Positions 26,019-33,718 of a stretch of DNA of 64,000 bases are shown piece by piece. Both the position numbers and the translations under genes were made by a program. A model generated the notes under the pieces. That model did not search any database. It worked only from the letters and a program-made list of their open reading frames with translations, and was not told the origin of the DNA. The number at the start of each line of letters is the position of its first letter. Positions within the stretch are counted from its first letter, which is position 1. Source of the DNA: Mesorhizobium sp. (lineage in GTDB: Bacteria; Pseudomonadota; Alphaproteobacteria; Rhizobiales; Rhizobiaceae); the NCBI GenBank assembly GCA_004017535.1, contig SAJS01000012.1, positions 67,501 to 131,500 on the forward strand. The letters run 5' to 3'.

Positions 26019-26381
26019 ATGTTTCGCCAACGGTTGCTTCTATTTGCAGCAACGCTCTCAATATCGGGCTGCGCGGCTGACTATCTCAACAACTACGACT
26101 CGATGACGTTGGCGTCAGGGGACGCCAACAACACCAACAGTCTCTTGCAGACGGTTGATCCGTTCAACCCGAACAGCAACAACACACACATTGAAGGCGA
26201 CGGTGCCCGGTCCGTCGCGATCGTGGCGCGGTATCGCAACGGCTCTGGATCTCGTGGCGGTGATTTGGATTGCGCCGGCGGCAAAGGGAACAATCCCGTC
26301 GTTCAAGGTCCGGTGGCGGTTAGCGGGTCTGACCCGAACCGCCTTGACGGGGATCACGACGGTATCGGCTGCGAAAAGTGA
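26019..26381 (+). CDS. Small lipoprotein with Excalibur calcium-binding domain
   Basis: A 120-residue protein. The first 17 residues are a lipoprotein signal ending in the lipobox ISGC, with Cys18 as the lipidated residue. Residues about 85-120 hold DLDCAGGKGN and a DxDxDGIGCE motif (LDGDHDGIGCEK), the Excalibur (extracellular calcium-binding) signature. Anchored in a membrane, it probably binds calcium. It is six bases before the nuclease gene, which carries the same type of C-terminal motif. A longer in-frame extension upstream lacks a signal and is less likely. Confidence 0.85.
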   Translation: MFRQRLLLFAATLSISGCAADYLNNYDSMTLASGDANNTNSLLQTVDPFNPNSNNTHIEGDGARSVAIVARYRNGSGSRGGDLDCAGGKGNNPVVQGPVAVSGSDPNRLDGDHDGIGCEK

Positions 26382-26387
26382 CGGCCA

Positions 26388-27221
26388 GTGGAGTCATCTC
26401 GGTACGACAATCGATCTGAACAGTGGCGGAATAGGTCCGGCGCCAGGCGCTCACGCGCTCGCCGATGGGCGAGCGTACCGCGACGCCTGATTTTCGTGAC
26501 GGTCGCGGCGGTCGCCGCTCTGGTCACGCAGTTTGTCATCCACAAGAGCGCACCGCTGCCGGAAATTAACCTGCAAAACCTCACCACGCCGAAGCCAATG
26601 GAGCCGATTGCCGGCGTCGCGTCGGTCATCGACGGCGACACGATCGAGATCCACGGCCAGCGTGTCCGCTTCAACGGCATCGACGCGCCGGAGAGCCGCC
26701 AGTATTGCGACGACGCCAAGGGCTTCGAATATCCGTGCGGCCGGCGATCGGCGGAAGCGCTGGACGGATTCCTGGCCGCCTCGAGGCCGGTCCAATGCAC
26801 GTTCGTGACCTGGGATCAGTATCACCGCTTCGTCGGCGACTGCCGGCGCGCCGACGGCGCCAGTGTGGCCGCTTGGATGGTCGAGCAGGGCCAGGCGCTT
26901 GATTGGCCGCGCTACAGCCATGGCGCCTACGCATCGCAGCAGGCGAAGGCCAAGGCAGCGAAGTTGGGCATGTGGGTGGGCAACTTCGAAGCGCCGTGGG
27001 ATTGGCGCGCCTCGCACGCCGACGGCGCAGCGCCGTCGAGCCAGCCGCTCAGGATCATCAGCCGTCGGCAGGTCGCGCAAAGCAGCTATTCGTGCGAGCC
27101 GCGCCGCTACTGTTCGCAAGTCAGCTCGTGCGAAGAAGCGAGGTGGTATCTGGCCAATTGCTCATGGGGCGGCAAGTTGGACCGCGACAAGGACGGCATT
27201 CCATGCGAGGGGCTTTGCTAG
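26388..27221 (+). CDS. Thermonuclease-like (SNase) protein with Excalibur domain
   Basis: A 277-residue protein with an N-terminal membrane anchor or signal (residues about 34-52, LIFVTVAAVAALVTQFVI), a staphylococcal-nuclease-like fold from about 68 to 200 (IDGDTIEIHGQRVRFNGIDAPESRQ, with the acid and Arg positions of the family), and a C-terminal Cys-rich Excalibur part (DRDKDGIPCEG). The GTG start is the only one before the anchor segment. Substrates are probably extracellular nucleic acids; whether it acts in defence, nutrition or biofilm is unknown. It follows the lipoprotein by six bases. Confidence 0.85.
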   Translation: MESSRYDNRSEQWRNRSGARRSRARRWASVPRRLIFVTVAAVAALVTQFVIHKSAPLPEINLQNLTTPKPMEPIAGVASVIDGDTIEIHGQRVRFNGIDAPESRQYCDDAKGFEYPCGRRSAEALDGFLAASRPVQCTFVTWDQYHRFVGDCRRADGASVAAWMVEQGQALDWPRYSHGAYASQQAKAKAAKLGMWVGNFEAPWDWRASHADGAAPSSQPLRIISRRQVAQSSYSCEPRRYCSQVSSCEEARWYLANCSWGGKLDRDKDGIPCEGLC

Positions 27222-27224
27222 GTC

Positions 27225-27674
27225 ATGTCCATAGGCACTCTATCTGTCGACTACGTCTGGAACCAAAAGCGCATCCCGGTAGCTTGGCGAAAGACCGGCA
27301 AAGGTGAGAAATTGCTCGTCAGACTTCCGTACGCAACAAACAACCGCGCCTGGCTCGGGGCGCTTGGGCGCGTAAGGCCAACCTGGGATCAGAGACAGAA
27401 CCATTGGAAACTGCCAAAAGCGTGGTTCAACGGCTTCGTCGAGAGGTCGCTATCCCACTTCGGAAAGGTCTACATAATTCAGCCCTATCGAGAGCAAGAG
27501 AAGTGCTCTCCAGCATGCCAGAATGCGGTTGGGCACGAATGCGAATGTTCGTGCATGGGCGAGCATCACGGTGCAGGCAATGATGGAAGCTGGTTCGAGG
27601 TGTCCGACACCTTTGCCACCCGTTGGGGAAGCGAGGAAATCGCGTGTCGCCTGCTAACCTCCCGCAGTCGATAA
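27225..27674 (+). CDS. Hypothetical Cys-rich protein
   Basis: A 149-residue protein of unknown function. It has several aromatic-rich segments (WRKTGKG, WLGALGRVRPTW, WKLPKAWF) and a CSPACQNAVGHECECSC cluster near residues 90-106, possibly a metal site. No signal peptide. It starts three bases after the nuclease stop, so it probably belongs to the same transcript. Confidence 0.6.
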   Translation: MSIGTLSVDYVWNQKRIPVAWRKTGKGEKLLVRLPYATNNRAWLGALGRVRPTWDQRQNHWKLPKAWFNGFVERSLSHFGKVYIIQPYREQEKCSPACQNAVGHECECSCMGEHHGAGNDGSWFEVSDTFATRWGSEEIACRLLTSRSR

Positions 27675-28218
27675 CCACTTCGCGCCCTCGACTCGGATGG
27701 TCGGTGGAGCCGAAACGATCTCCGGTGAAAAGATTGCCACCGGTCGGCGCACGGTTTGCCAAAATCTTGCGGTTACACTGCCTCATCACTATGTGCAGCT
27801 GCGGCGGGTCGGGTGACACCAAGGTCCCTATTTCCACTTTTGCCCCTCTGTCCTGGGTAACCAGGTACGGGCTACATAGTGCAGGAACCAAGGGCTGACA
27901 GAGATAGTCGGAGGCGACCCGCTCCGATATCCCTTGCGCCAGTCCCGTTATCGTCAACCCCGGCCGCAGCCACACGCCCACGCGGCCATCCCCGCCAGCC
28001 GGTACGCCAAGCCCGGTCCTGGCGCACGGTTGATGTCGATCGACGGGAGGTGCTTCCGGTAGAGGTTCGGCTGATGGGGCTGCACGCCATTGTCCGGATC
28101 CGGGTCGATGCTTCTATCGCTCAATCTTAGGGCTGAGGCGCAACCCAGACAGTTCGAGAGGCTTCCAGGAATCCCAGACAACTTCGACGCCCCGGTCGGC
28201 GGTGCTTCTAAACGCAAA

Positions 28219-28246
28219 AACCGCCCCGGGTTAGACCGGGACGGTT
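28219..28246 (-). repeat. Hairpin repeat copy 2
   Basis: A variant of the hairpin at 25767-25793, sharing the flank CGCAAAAACCG and the loop region; the stem has one mismatch and one bulge. Like copy 1 it reads as a terminator on the minus strand. Confidence 0.5.
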
Positions 28247-28264
28247 ATAGATTTATGATAAAAT

Positions 28265-28328
28265 TGGTTGCGGGGACACGCTTTGATCCGAAGTTGCGGA
28301 ATTCCAGGTTGATATGGTTGCGGGGGCA
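28265..28328 (-). repeat. Two tRNA-3'-end-like remnants, 50 bp apart
   Basis: TGGTTGCGGGGACA (28265-28278) and TGGTTGCGGGGGCA (28315-28328) differ by one base. The second, read on the minus strand, is TGCCCCCGCAACCA, which matches the acceptor end of the initiator tRNA of alphaproteobacteria. No tRNA body is present, so these look like leftover attachment-site sequences. Confidence 0.5.
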
Positions 28329-28428
28329 AGAGCCTCTCAAACTCCGTTTTCGCGCGGCCGCTTAAGCTATTGTGGAATATAACGATTGCATCTGGCAGAT
28401 TTCGGGTAGTGGCTCAGCACACCAACGA

Positions 28429-28630
28429 CTCACCCACGACACCTACTCGGCCGAGCGCGCGGCGCTGTCGAACAACGCCCAGATCATCACCATGGGCGCG
28501 CGCGTGATCGGCCGAGTAGCTGGCGAAGTCGATCGCCGATGCCTTCCTCAAGGAGACGTTCGATCCACAAGGGCGCTCGGCCGGCAATGTCGCCGCCATC
28601 GACCAGGTCGACGCACAGTACAACGGACGC
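28429..28630 (+). pseudogene. rpiB: Fragment of rpiB/eryI in inverse orientation
   Basis: About 200 bases encode residues corresponding to the last about 65 of the RpiB at 30537-30992, including [28 protein letters not shown], but on the opposite strand. A net one-base insertion after ARVIG destroys the frame. The base identity to the intact gene is high with scattered changes, so it derived from a related rpiB, perhaps from another ery locus. Confidence 0.9.
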
Positions 28631-28703
28631 CAAACTTTCGAGCACCGGATCGAGGACGTCGGAGCCTCGCTGGACAATACGAGGTGATCGCCCACGAAAG
28701 AGG

Positions 28704-29312
28704 TTAAGCGGCTTTCATTGCGTTGCAGATTTCTTCGACCAGCATTGCGGCCGAGATCGAGCCCGGGTCCGGGTGGCCAAGTGAGCGCTCCCCGAGACGC
28801 GCGGCGCGCCCGACAGTGGCGACCATGTCGCGAGTCGCTTCCGCGCCCCGGCGGGCGGCGGCGGCTACGGCATCGACATTCTGGCCGTTGATTGCCGCAT
28901 CCGCGGCCGGAGCCCAGGCATCGAGCATCGTCTTCTGGCCGGGTTCCGCCTTGCCACGCTGGGCGATGCCGTCGCGCATGGCCGCAATGACGGTTCGCAA
29001 CTCGGCTCTCGGCATGGATGCGCGCGGACCCGCCGCCTTGCCGGCGCGCAGAAGCGCGGTCGCGTAGAGCGGTCCCGAGGAGGCGCCGACCGCGTTGAGA
29101 AAGCCTTTGGCGGCGGCGTTGAACAAATCCTGCAGCGTGCCCTCGGCGTCCTGGGCCGCGTCGGCCGCGGCCTTCATGCCTTGTTCCATGGCGATACCGT
29201 GGTCGGCGTCCCCGATCACCCCATCGAGCGCGCAGAGCTTGTCGCGCTCGGCGGCCATCCGCGCGGAGAAGGCACTGAAAAGGGCTTTCAAATCTCCAGT
29301 CCCGAATTCCAT
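28704..29312 (-). CDS. dhaL: Dihydroxyacetone-kinase-type subunit L (ATP-binding)
   Basis: A 202-residue helical kinase subunit. The motif [10 protein letters not shown] (residues about 30-40) supplies the Asp residues that bind the magnesium-nucleotide, with [11 protein letters not shown] (about 74) and [10 protein letters not shown] (about 123) also typical. In the dihydroxyacetone kinases this domain hands phosphate to the substrate bound by DhaK. The gene starts five bases after dhaK. It sits downstream of the ery genes and may phosphorylate dihydroxyacetone or a tetrulose such as erythrulose; the sequence cannot decide. Confidence 0.9.
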
Positions 29313-29317
29313 CCCGC

Positions 29318-30337
29318 TCAGCTCCGGAACATAGCGCAGTCGCAGGGATGATCGATCATGCGTTGCAATTCGTCGTCGAGATGCATGATGGTGATCGAGG
29401 CGCCGGCCATGTCGAGGGACGTGCAGTAGGGGCCGACAAGCGTCTTGTGGACGACCAGCCGGGCGGCCTTCAGGCGCTCCGCGATCCGGGCATTGAGGAT
29501 GTAGAGTTCCATCAGCGGCGTCGCGCCGAGCGAATTGACCAGCACCGCGACGCGATCGCCGGCAGGGGCCTTCATTTCCGCCAGGATCGTGTCCATGATT
29601 TCGTCGGCGACATCGTTGGCCGAACGCAACGGCCCGCGCCGCACGCCAGGCTCGCCATGGATGCCCATGCCGATCTCCATCTCGCCGACGGGCAGATCGA
29701 AGCTTGGCCGCCGCGTCTGCGGCAGGGAACAGGACGAAAGCGCCACGCCCATAGTGAAGGTGCGGTCGTTGGCACGCCGGGCGATCCGCTCCACCTCCTC
29801 CAGCGGCATCATCATGTCGGCGGCCGCGCCCGCGGCCTTGAAGATGAAGACGTTGCCGGCCACGCCGCGACGCTTTTGCCGCTGGTCGCGCGGCGCCGAC
29901 GCGATGTCGTCTGTGGTCAGCACGGTGCGTGCCTCGATCCCTTCCATCTCCAGCAGCTCGGCGGCCATGTCGAAGTTCATCACGTCGCCGGCATAGTTGC
30001 CATACATAAACAGGACGCCGGCGCCACCGCTCGCGGCCATGGCCGCGTCGACCGCCGGCTGCGGAGGAGGCGAGGCGAAGACGTTGCCGATCGCAGCGGC
30101 ATCTGCCAGGCCTTTGCCGACATAGCCCAAGAAGGTCGGTTCATGGCCCGAGCCGCCGCCTATGACCAGCGCCACCTTGCCGGGCCGCGGGCCGTGTTTG
30201 GCAACGACCGCACGCGGTGCATTGTCCGGACGCCAAAGGTGCTCGGGATGCGCGGCCATGATGCCGGCCAGCATTTCGTCGACCGCCGCATTGCCGTCGT
30301 TGATCAGCTTCTGCGTCAGGCTCATTCGCATCTCCAT
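29318..30337 (-). CDS. dhaK: Dihydroxyacetone-kinase-type subunit K (substrate-binding)
   Basis: A 339-residue DhaK-family protein. GGGSGHEPTF (about 60-69) and the substrate histidine of the family in GIHGEPG (about 225) are visible. ATG codons at 30331 and 30325 are alternatives; the latter has GGAG six bases upstream. Such two-subunit kinases phosphorylate dihydroxyacetone or, in erythritol pathways of other bacteria, L- or D-erythrulose. The gene is in the same direction as eryI but 199 bases away, with a palindromic repeat in between, so it may be transcribed separately or be a later addition to the locus. Confidence 0.9.
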   Translation of the reverse strand: MEMRMSLTQKLINDGNAAVDEMLAGIMAAHPEHLWRPDNAPRAVVAKHGPRPGKVALVIGGGSGHEPTFLGYVGKGLADAAAIGNVFASPPPQPAVDAAMAASGGAGVLFMYGNYAGDVMNFDMAAELLEMEGIEARTVLTTDDIASAPRDQRQKRRGVAGNVFIFKAAGAAADMMMPLEEVERIARRANDRTFTMGVALSSCSLPQTRRPSFDLPVGEMEIGMGIHGEPGVRRGPLRSANDVADEIMDTILAEMKAPAGDRVAVLVNSLGATPLMELYILNARIAERLKAARLVVHKTLVGPYCTSLDMAGASITIMHLDDELQRMIDHPCDCAMFRS

Positions 30338-30360
30338 GCATCGTCCTCGGCCGCCAGACT

Positions 30361-30460
30361 AAAGCATCTCTCCCGAAAGTGGGAACCGGTTTCGGGACAA
30401 AGACATGCGCAAAATCAGGAAAGCTTGATCGCATAAAGCGAATCCGAAGGATCGCCACGC
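30361..30460. repeat. Rhizobial palindromic intergenic repeat
   Basis: CCCGAAA (30372-30378) and TTTCGGG (30390-30396) form the core, followed by a GACAAAGACATGCGCAAAA stretch. This resembles the abundant extragenic palindromic repeats of Mesorhizobium and other Rhizobiales and lies between dhaK and rpiB. Confidence 0.7.
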
Positions 30461-30536
30461 GCTTCAGGTCGTTTCGCGGCGGTGTGGAAAGTGTCTTCCT
30501 CCGGCCCAAGGCCGCGAGTCGCGAAGTATCGAAGCT

Positions 30537-30992
30537 TCAGCGGACGTTGTATTTGGCGTCGACCTGGTCGATGGCGGCGACATTGCCGGCCGAGCGCCCC
30601 CGCGGATCGAAGGTCTCCTTGAGGAATGCATCGGCGATCGACTTTGCCAGCTCGGGCCCGATCACGCGCGCGCCCATGGTGATGATCTGGGCGTTGTTCG
30701 ACAGCGCCGCCCGCTCGGCCGAATAGGTGTCGTGGGTGAGCGCCGCGCGAATGCCCGGCACCTTGTTGGCCGAGATGCAGACCCCGATGCCAGTGCCGCA
30801 GATCAGGATCGCGCGGTCATATTTGCCGGCCAGCAGATCAGTGGCGACGCGATCTGAAAGATTGGCATAGAAGGGATCGGGGCCGGCGTCCGTGCGAGAC
30901 ACGTCCGATACCTCGTGCTTGTCCTTCAGGTGATCGGCCAGAATCTTGGCCAGGGCTTCGCCGGCGCTGTCGCCTGCTATCGCGAGCTTCAT
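30537..30992 (-). CDS. eryI: RpiB-like D-erythrulose-4-phosphate isomerase (EryI)
   Basis: A 151-residue RpiB-family sugar-phosphate isomerase with the catalytic cysteine Cys65 in [13 protein letters not shown] and the [10 protein letters not shown] loop. In the ery pathway of Brucella the RpiB homologue converts D-erythrulose 4-phosphate to D-erythrose 4-phosphate, which then enters the pentose phosphate pathway. The start has a strong AAGGAGA ribosome site. It follows eryH by 12 bases in the ery operon. Confidence 0.93.
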   Translation of the reverse strand: MKLAIAGDSAGEALAKILADHLKDKHEVSDVSRTDAGPDPFYANLSDRVATDLLAGKYDRAILICGTGIGVCISANKVPGIRAALTHDTYSAERAALSNNAQIITMGARVIGPELAKSIADAFLKETFDPRGRSAGNVAAIDQVDAKYNVR

Positions 30993-31004
30993 GATGGTCT
31001 CCTT

Positions 31005-31772
31005 CTAGAGTTTGGCGGCGCATCTGGACAGGATGTCGAGATAGCCCTCGACGGCCCATGCGGCGCGTCCGATGAACAGCCCGTCTATATGCGGGCACGC
31101 GATGAGTTCGGCGCAGTTATCCCGGTTGACCGAACCGCCATAGAGGCAAGGCACCCGGCGCCCGAGCACGTCCTGAGCAGTGGCGATGATCTCCGCCTGG
31201 CGCGCATCGGCATAGTCCGAGGTCGCCGGAATGCCGTTGACCCCGATCGCCCAGACCGGCTCGTAGGCGAGCAGTATCGGCGCGGTCTTCTGCGCGCCGC
31301 CGAGCTTGGAAAGCGCGCCGCGCACCTGCCTGTCGAGAACCTCGCCGGCCAGGCCGGCCTCGCGCTGGGCCAACGTCTCGCCGATGCAGATCAAGGGGGT
31401 GAGGCCATGGCGTATGGCGGCCTCCGTCTTGAGGCCCACGGTTTCGTCCGTCTCGCCGAAATGCTCGCGGCGCTCGGAATGGCCGAGCTCGACCATGTCC
31501 AGATTGCAGTCCCTCAGCATCGGCGGCGAAATCTCGCCGGTCCATGCGCCTTCATCGGCCCAATGCATGTTCTGGGCTCCGACCTTGACGGACGTACCTT
31601 GAAGCATCGCCTTGACCTCGCGCACCGCCGTGAAGGGCGGGATGACGAAGCGCTGGATGCGCAGTTCGCCTCGCGGCTCGGCAAGCAGTCCACTGGCGAA
31701 GGCACGCGCCTCAGCGAGTGTCTTGTTCATTTTCCAGCTCGTCCCGATCCAGACGTGTGGCATCTGTTTCAT
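31005..31772 (-). CDS. eryH: TpiA-like tetrulose-phosphate isomerase (EryH/TpiB)
   Basis: A 255-residue triosephosphate-isomerase-fold protein. GTSWKMNKT (Lys14 catalytic), LGHSERREHFGE (His) and AYEPVWAIGV (Glu) are the classical active-site motifs. In the ery pathway this homologue isomerises D-3-tetrulose 4-phosphate to D-erythrulose 4-phosphate. It lies directly downstream of eryD. It could still have triosephosphate isomerase activity, but context favours the tetrulose role. Confidence 0.93.
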   Translation of the reverse strand: MKQMPHVWIGTSWKMNKTLAEARAFASGLLAEPRGELRIQRFVIPPFTAVREVKAMLQGTSVKVGAQNMHWADEGAWTGEISPPMLRDCNLDMVELGHSERREHFGETDETVGLKTEAAIRHGLTPLICIGETLAQREAGLAGEVLDRQVRGALSKLGGAQKTAPILLAYEPVWAIGVNGIPATSDYADARQAEIIATAQDVLGRRVPCLYGGSVNRDNCAELIACPHIDGLFIGRAAWAVEGYLDILSRCAAKL

Positions 31773-31779
31773 GCGGTGG

Positions 31780-32772
31780 TCATTCCGTTTCGCTCACGAG
31801 AGCCCTGGCTGTCGACTCATCGGTGATGAGACCTTTCAACCGCGCGCTTTTGAGTACCGCTCGGACCGCCTCGACCTTTGTCGGACCACCCGCGATCGCG
31901 ATAATGCGGCTATCCGCCGACCCGTCCAGATCGACGGCGAGCGTGCGGGCGGTCAGGGTCGTTTCCAGCACCCGGCCCCGCGCATCGAAAAAGTGCCCGA
32001 GCATTTCGCCGACGCCGCCGACGGCAGTGATCTCGGCAATTTCGCGCGGCTCGATCATGCCCGTCGCCACGAGCTGAGCGCCCGCATCCGCCGTGCCGAT
32101 GCCGACGAACTTCAGCGTCGCCCGGTTTGACATCTCGAAGATTTCCCGCACACCGCGCTGCGCCAGGAGCACTTCGCGGTCGTCCGCGGAATTGGCAAAA
32201 AACGGCACCGGCATGACGTAGGCCTGTGCGCCGGTCTTTTCGGCCAGTCGATGCATGACGTCGTGCGGATTGGCCGCATAGTTGCGCGTCAGGCCGCCGA
32301 GCAGCGAGACGAAGCGCACGCCGGCTGCCTCGAAGCGCGGCAACTGATGCACCGCGGCGGCGAGCGTGCGGCCATGACCGATACCGATGACCCTGTCCTC
32401 GCCGCGCTCCATCTCGCGACGCAGGAAACCGGCGCCCGCCAGTCCCAGCGCCCGCAATGGCAGGCCATCCTCGCCCAGATCCGGCGCGACCTCGCAAAAG
32501 CCTAGCCCGAAGCGATCGCAGAGCTGGTTCTCCAGCAATGCGCATTCAACGACCTCGCCGTCGATCGAGACTTTGACCGCTCCGTCGGCCACAGCCCGGG
32601 CGATCAGCCGATGCGCCTTTACAGACGGCAGCCCGAGCCGCTTCGCCACCTCGGCCTGAGTAAGCCCGCCGGCGTAGTGCAGCCAAGCGGCACGGGTCGC
32701 GAGCGACCCTTCAGGGTCCAGTCCAGCTGGGCGTTTCGGCATCTGCGGTCCTTGATCGTGCGTTTGGGTCAT
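31780..32772 (-). CDS. eryD: SorC/DeoR-type repressor of the ery operon (EryD)
   Basis: A 330-residue regulator with an N-terminal HTH (AAWLHYAGGLTQAEVAKRLGLPSVKAHRLIARAV, about 28-62) and a C-terminal sugar-binding domain (GIGHGRTLAAAVHQLP, FVGIGTAD, AVGGVGEMLGHFFD). EryD in Brucella represses the ery operon, with erythritol as inducer. It lies seven bases before eryH. It should bind in the 36.8-37.6 kb divergent region; the site itself is not recognised. Confidence 0.9.
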   Translation of the reverse strand: MTQTHDQGPQMPKRPAGLDPEGSLATRAAWLHYAGGLTQAEVAKRLGLPSVKAHRLIARAVADGAVKVSIDGEVVECALLENQLCDRFGLGFCEVAPDLGEDGLPLRALGLAGAGFLRREMERGEDRVIGIGHGRTLAAAVHQLPRFEAAGVRFVSLLGGLTRNYAANPHDVMHRLAEKTGAQAYVMPVPFFANSADDREVLLAQRGVREIFEMSNRATLKFVGIGTADAGAQLVATGMIEPREIAEITAVGGVGEMLGHFFDARGRVLETTLTARTLAVDLDGSADSRIIAIAGGPTKVEAVRAVLKSARLKGLITDESTARALVSETE

Positions 32773-32782
32773 TCTCAGCCGG

Positions 32783-33718
32783 TCAGATATTCAGGCCTTG
32801 CACGCCCGTGTCGATATGGGGAGCCCAGAAGGCTATGCTCTCGGCGATCTGCGGGATGACCTGCCGATCGTCCGGCTCCCGTTCCTTGAAACTCAGCTCC
32901 AGGCAGATCTCGTTGTCGACGGCCCCGCCTTCGGCGAAAGCCTTCAGCAGCGGCTCGGGATGAATGCGGCCCCTGGCATTGAACGCCGCGGTGAAGGGGC
33001 GATGCCCGCCCTTGTCCATGAGGCTTTGCTTGATGTGGATGATCGGCGACAGCCTCGGCACCGCGCGGGCCCAGGCATAGGGATCGTAGTCATCTGGATT
33101 GGCGCTGCTCACGTCGCCATGGTCGATGTCGGCCATCATCCACATCGGCACCGCCATTTCTGCTTTGGTCAGCCTGTCCTGCAACTTCAGGCATTCGGCG
33201 ATGGTCTGGCCGAACTCGCGCCCGATGCTCATCGGTTCCCAGAAAACGTAACGCAACCCGGCCGCCTTGGCGTGTTCGGCCACCTCCGCCCAGCAGTCGA
33301 TGGCTATCCGCATCAGGTCCTCGCGCCGGACCGGATCGTCATAATCCTTGTAGGTGAAGATGGCGAACTGGGTGCCGATGGAGACGCCGCCGAGGTCGGC
33401 GGTGATGTCGGCGAAGATCTTGAACCAGTCGACATAATAGCGGCGCACCTCAGCGTCGGGATGGCCGAAATGGTTGAGGCGGCCATAGGGGCCGGTCATG
33501 CCGCTTGTGACGCGCACGCCGGTTCGCCGCAGGGCCGCCCTCATCTGCCGGGTCAGGCGCCGGATCGCCGGCGCCGGCCAGCTCGGATTGATGAACTCAT
33601 GCGTCAGCTGCAGGTCGCGCAGCCTGAGGTCGCGCGCGACGGTCTCGACCAGGTCGTCCGGATCGGCGAAGCGGTTGACCAGCGGATTGGTGTTCAGGGA
33701 AAGCGTCAGCGCCATCAT
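32783..33718 (-). CDS. eryC: Tetrulose-4-phosphate racemase/epimerase (EryC)
   Basis: A 311-residue sugar-phosphate isomerase/epimerase of the xylose-isomerase-like TIM-barrel family. Conserved stretches include FWEPMSIGREFG (metal-binding Glu), MMADIDHGDVS and SPIIHIKQSL. In the erythritol pathway EryC interconverts the L- and D-forms of 3-tetrulose 4-phosphate. The start at 33718 uses ATGATGA, overlapping the eryB stop, which fixes it; a longer frame upstream belongs to eryB. Confidence 0.92.
   Translation of the reverse strand: MMALTLSLNTNPLVNRFADPDDLVETVARDLRLRDLQLTHEFINPSWPAPAIRRLTRQMRAALRRTGVRVTSGMTGPYGRLNHFGHPDAEVRRYYVDWFKIFADITADLGGVSIGTQFAIFTYKDYDDPVRREDLMRIAIDCWAEVAEHAKAAGLRYVFWEPMSIGREFGQTIAECLKLQDRLTKAEMAVPMWMMADIDHGDVSSANPDDYDPYAWARAVPRLSPIIHIKQSLMDKGGHRPFTAAFNARGRIHPEPLLKAFAEGGAVDNEICLELSFKEREPDDRQVIPQIAESIAFWAPHIDTGVQGLNI

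Larger units (their letters stand above)
27675..28428 (+). other. Gene-free, remnant-rich right edge of the island
   Basis: No supported gene. It carries the second hairpin repeat, two tRNA-3'-end remnants and ends at a partial rpiB copy. This is the sort of debris left by past integrations at an island end. Confidence 0.5.

Noticed and set aside
27675-28428. Intact tRNA gene at the island end
   Set aside because: Only 14-bp acceptor-end matches are present; no anticodon or D arm.
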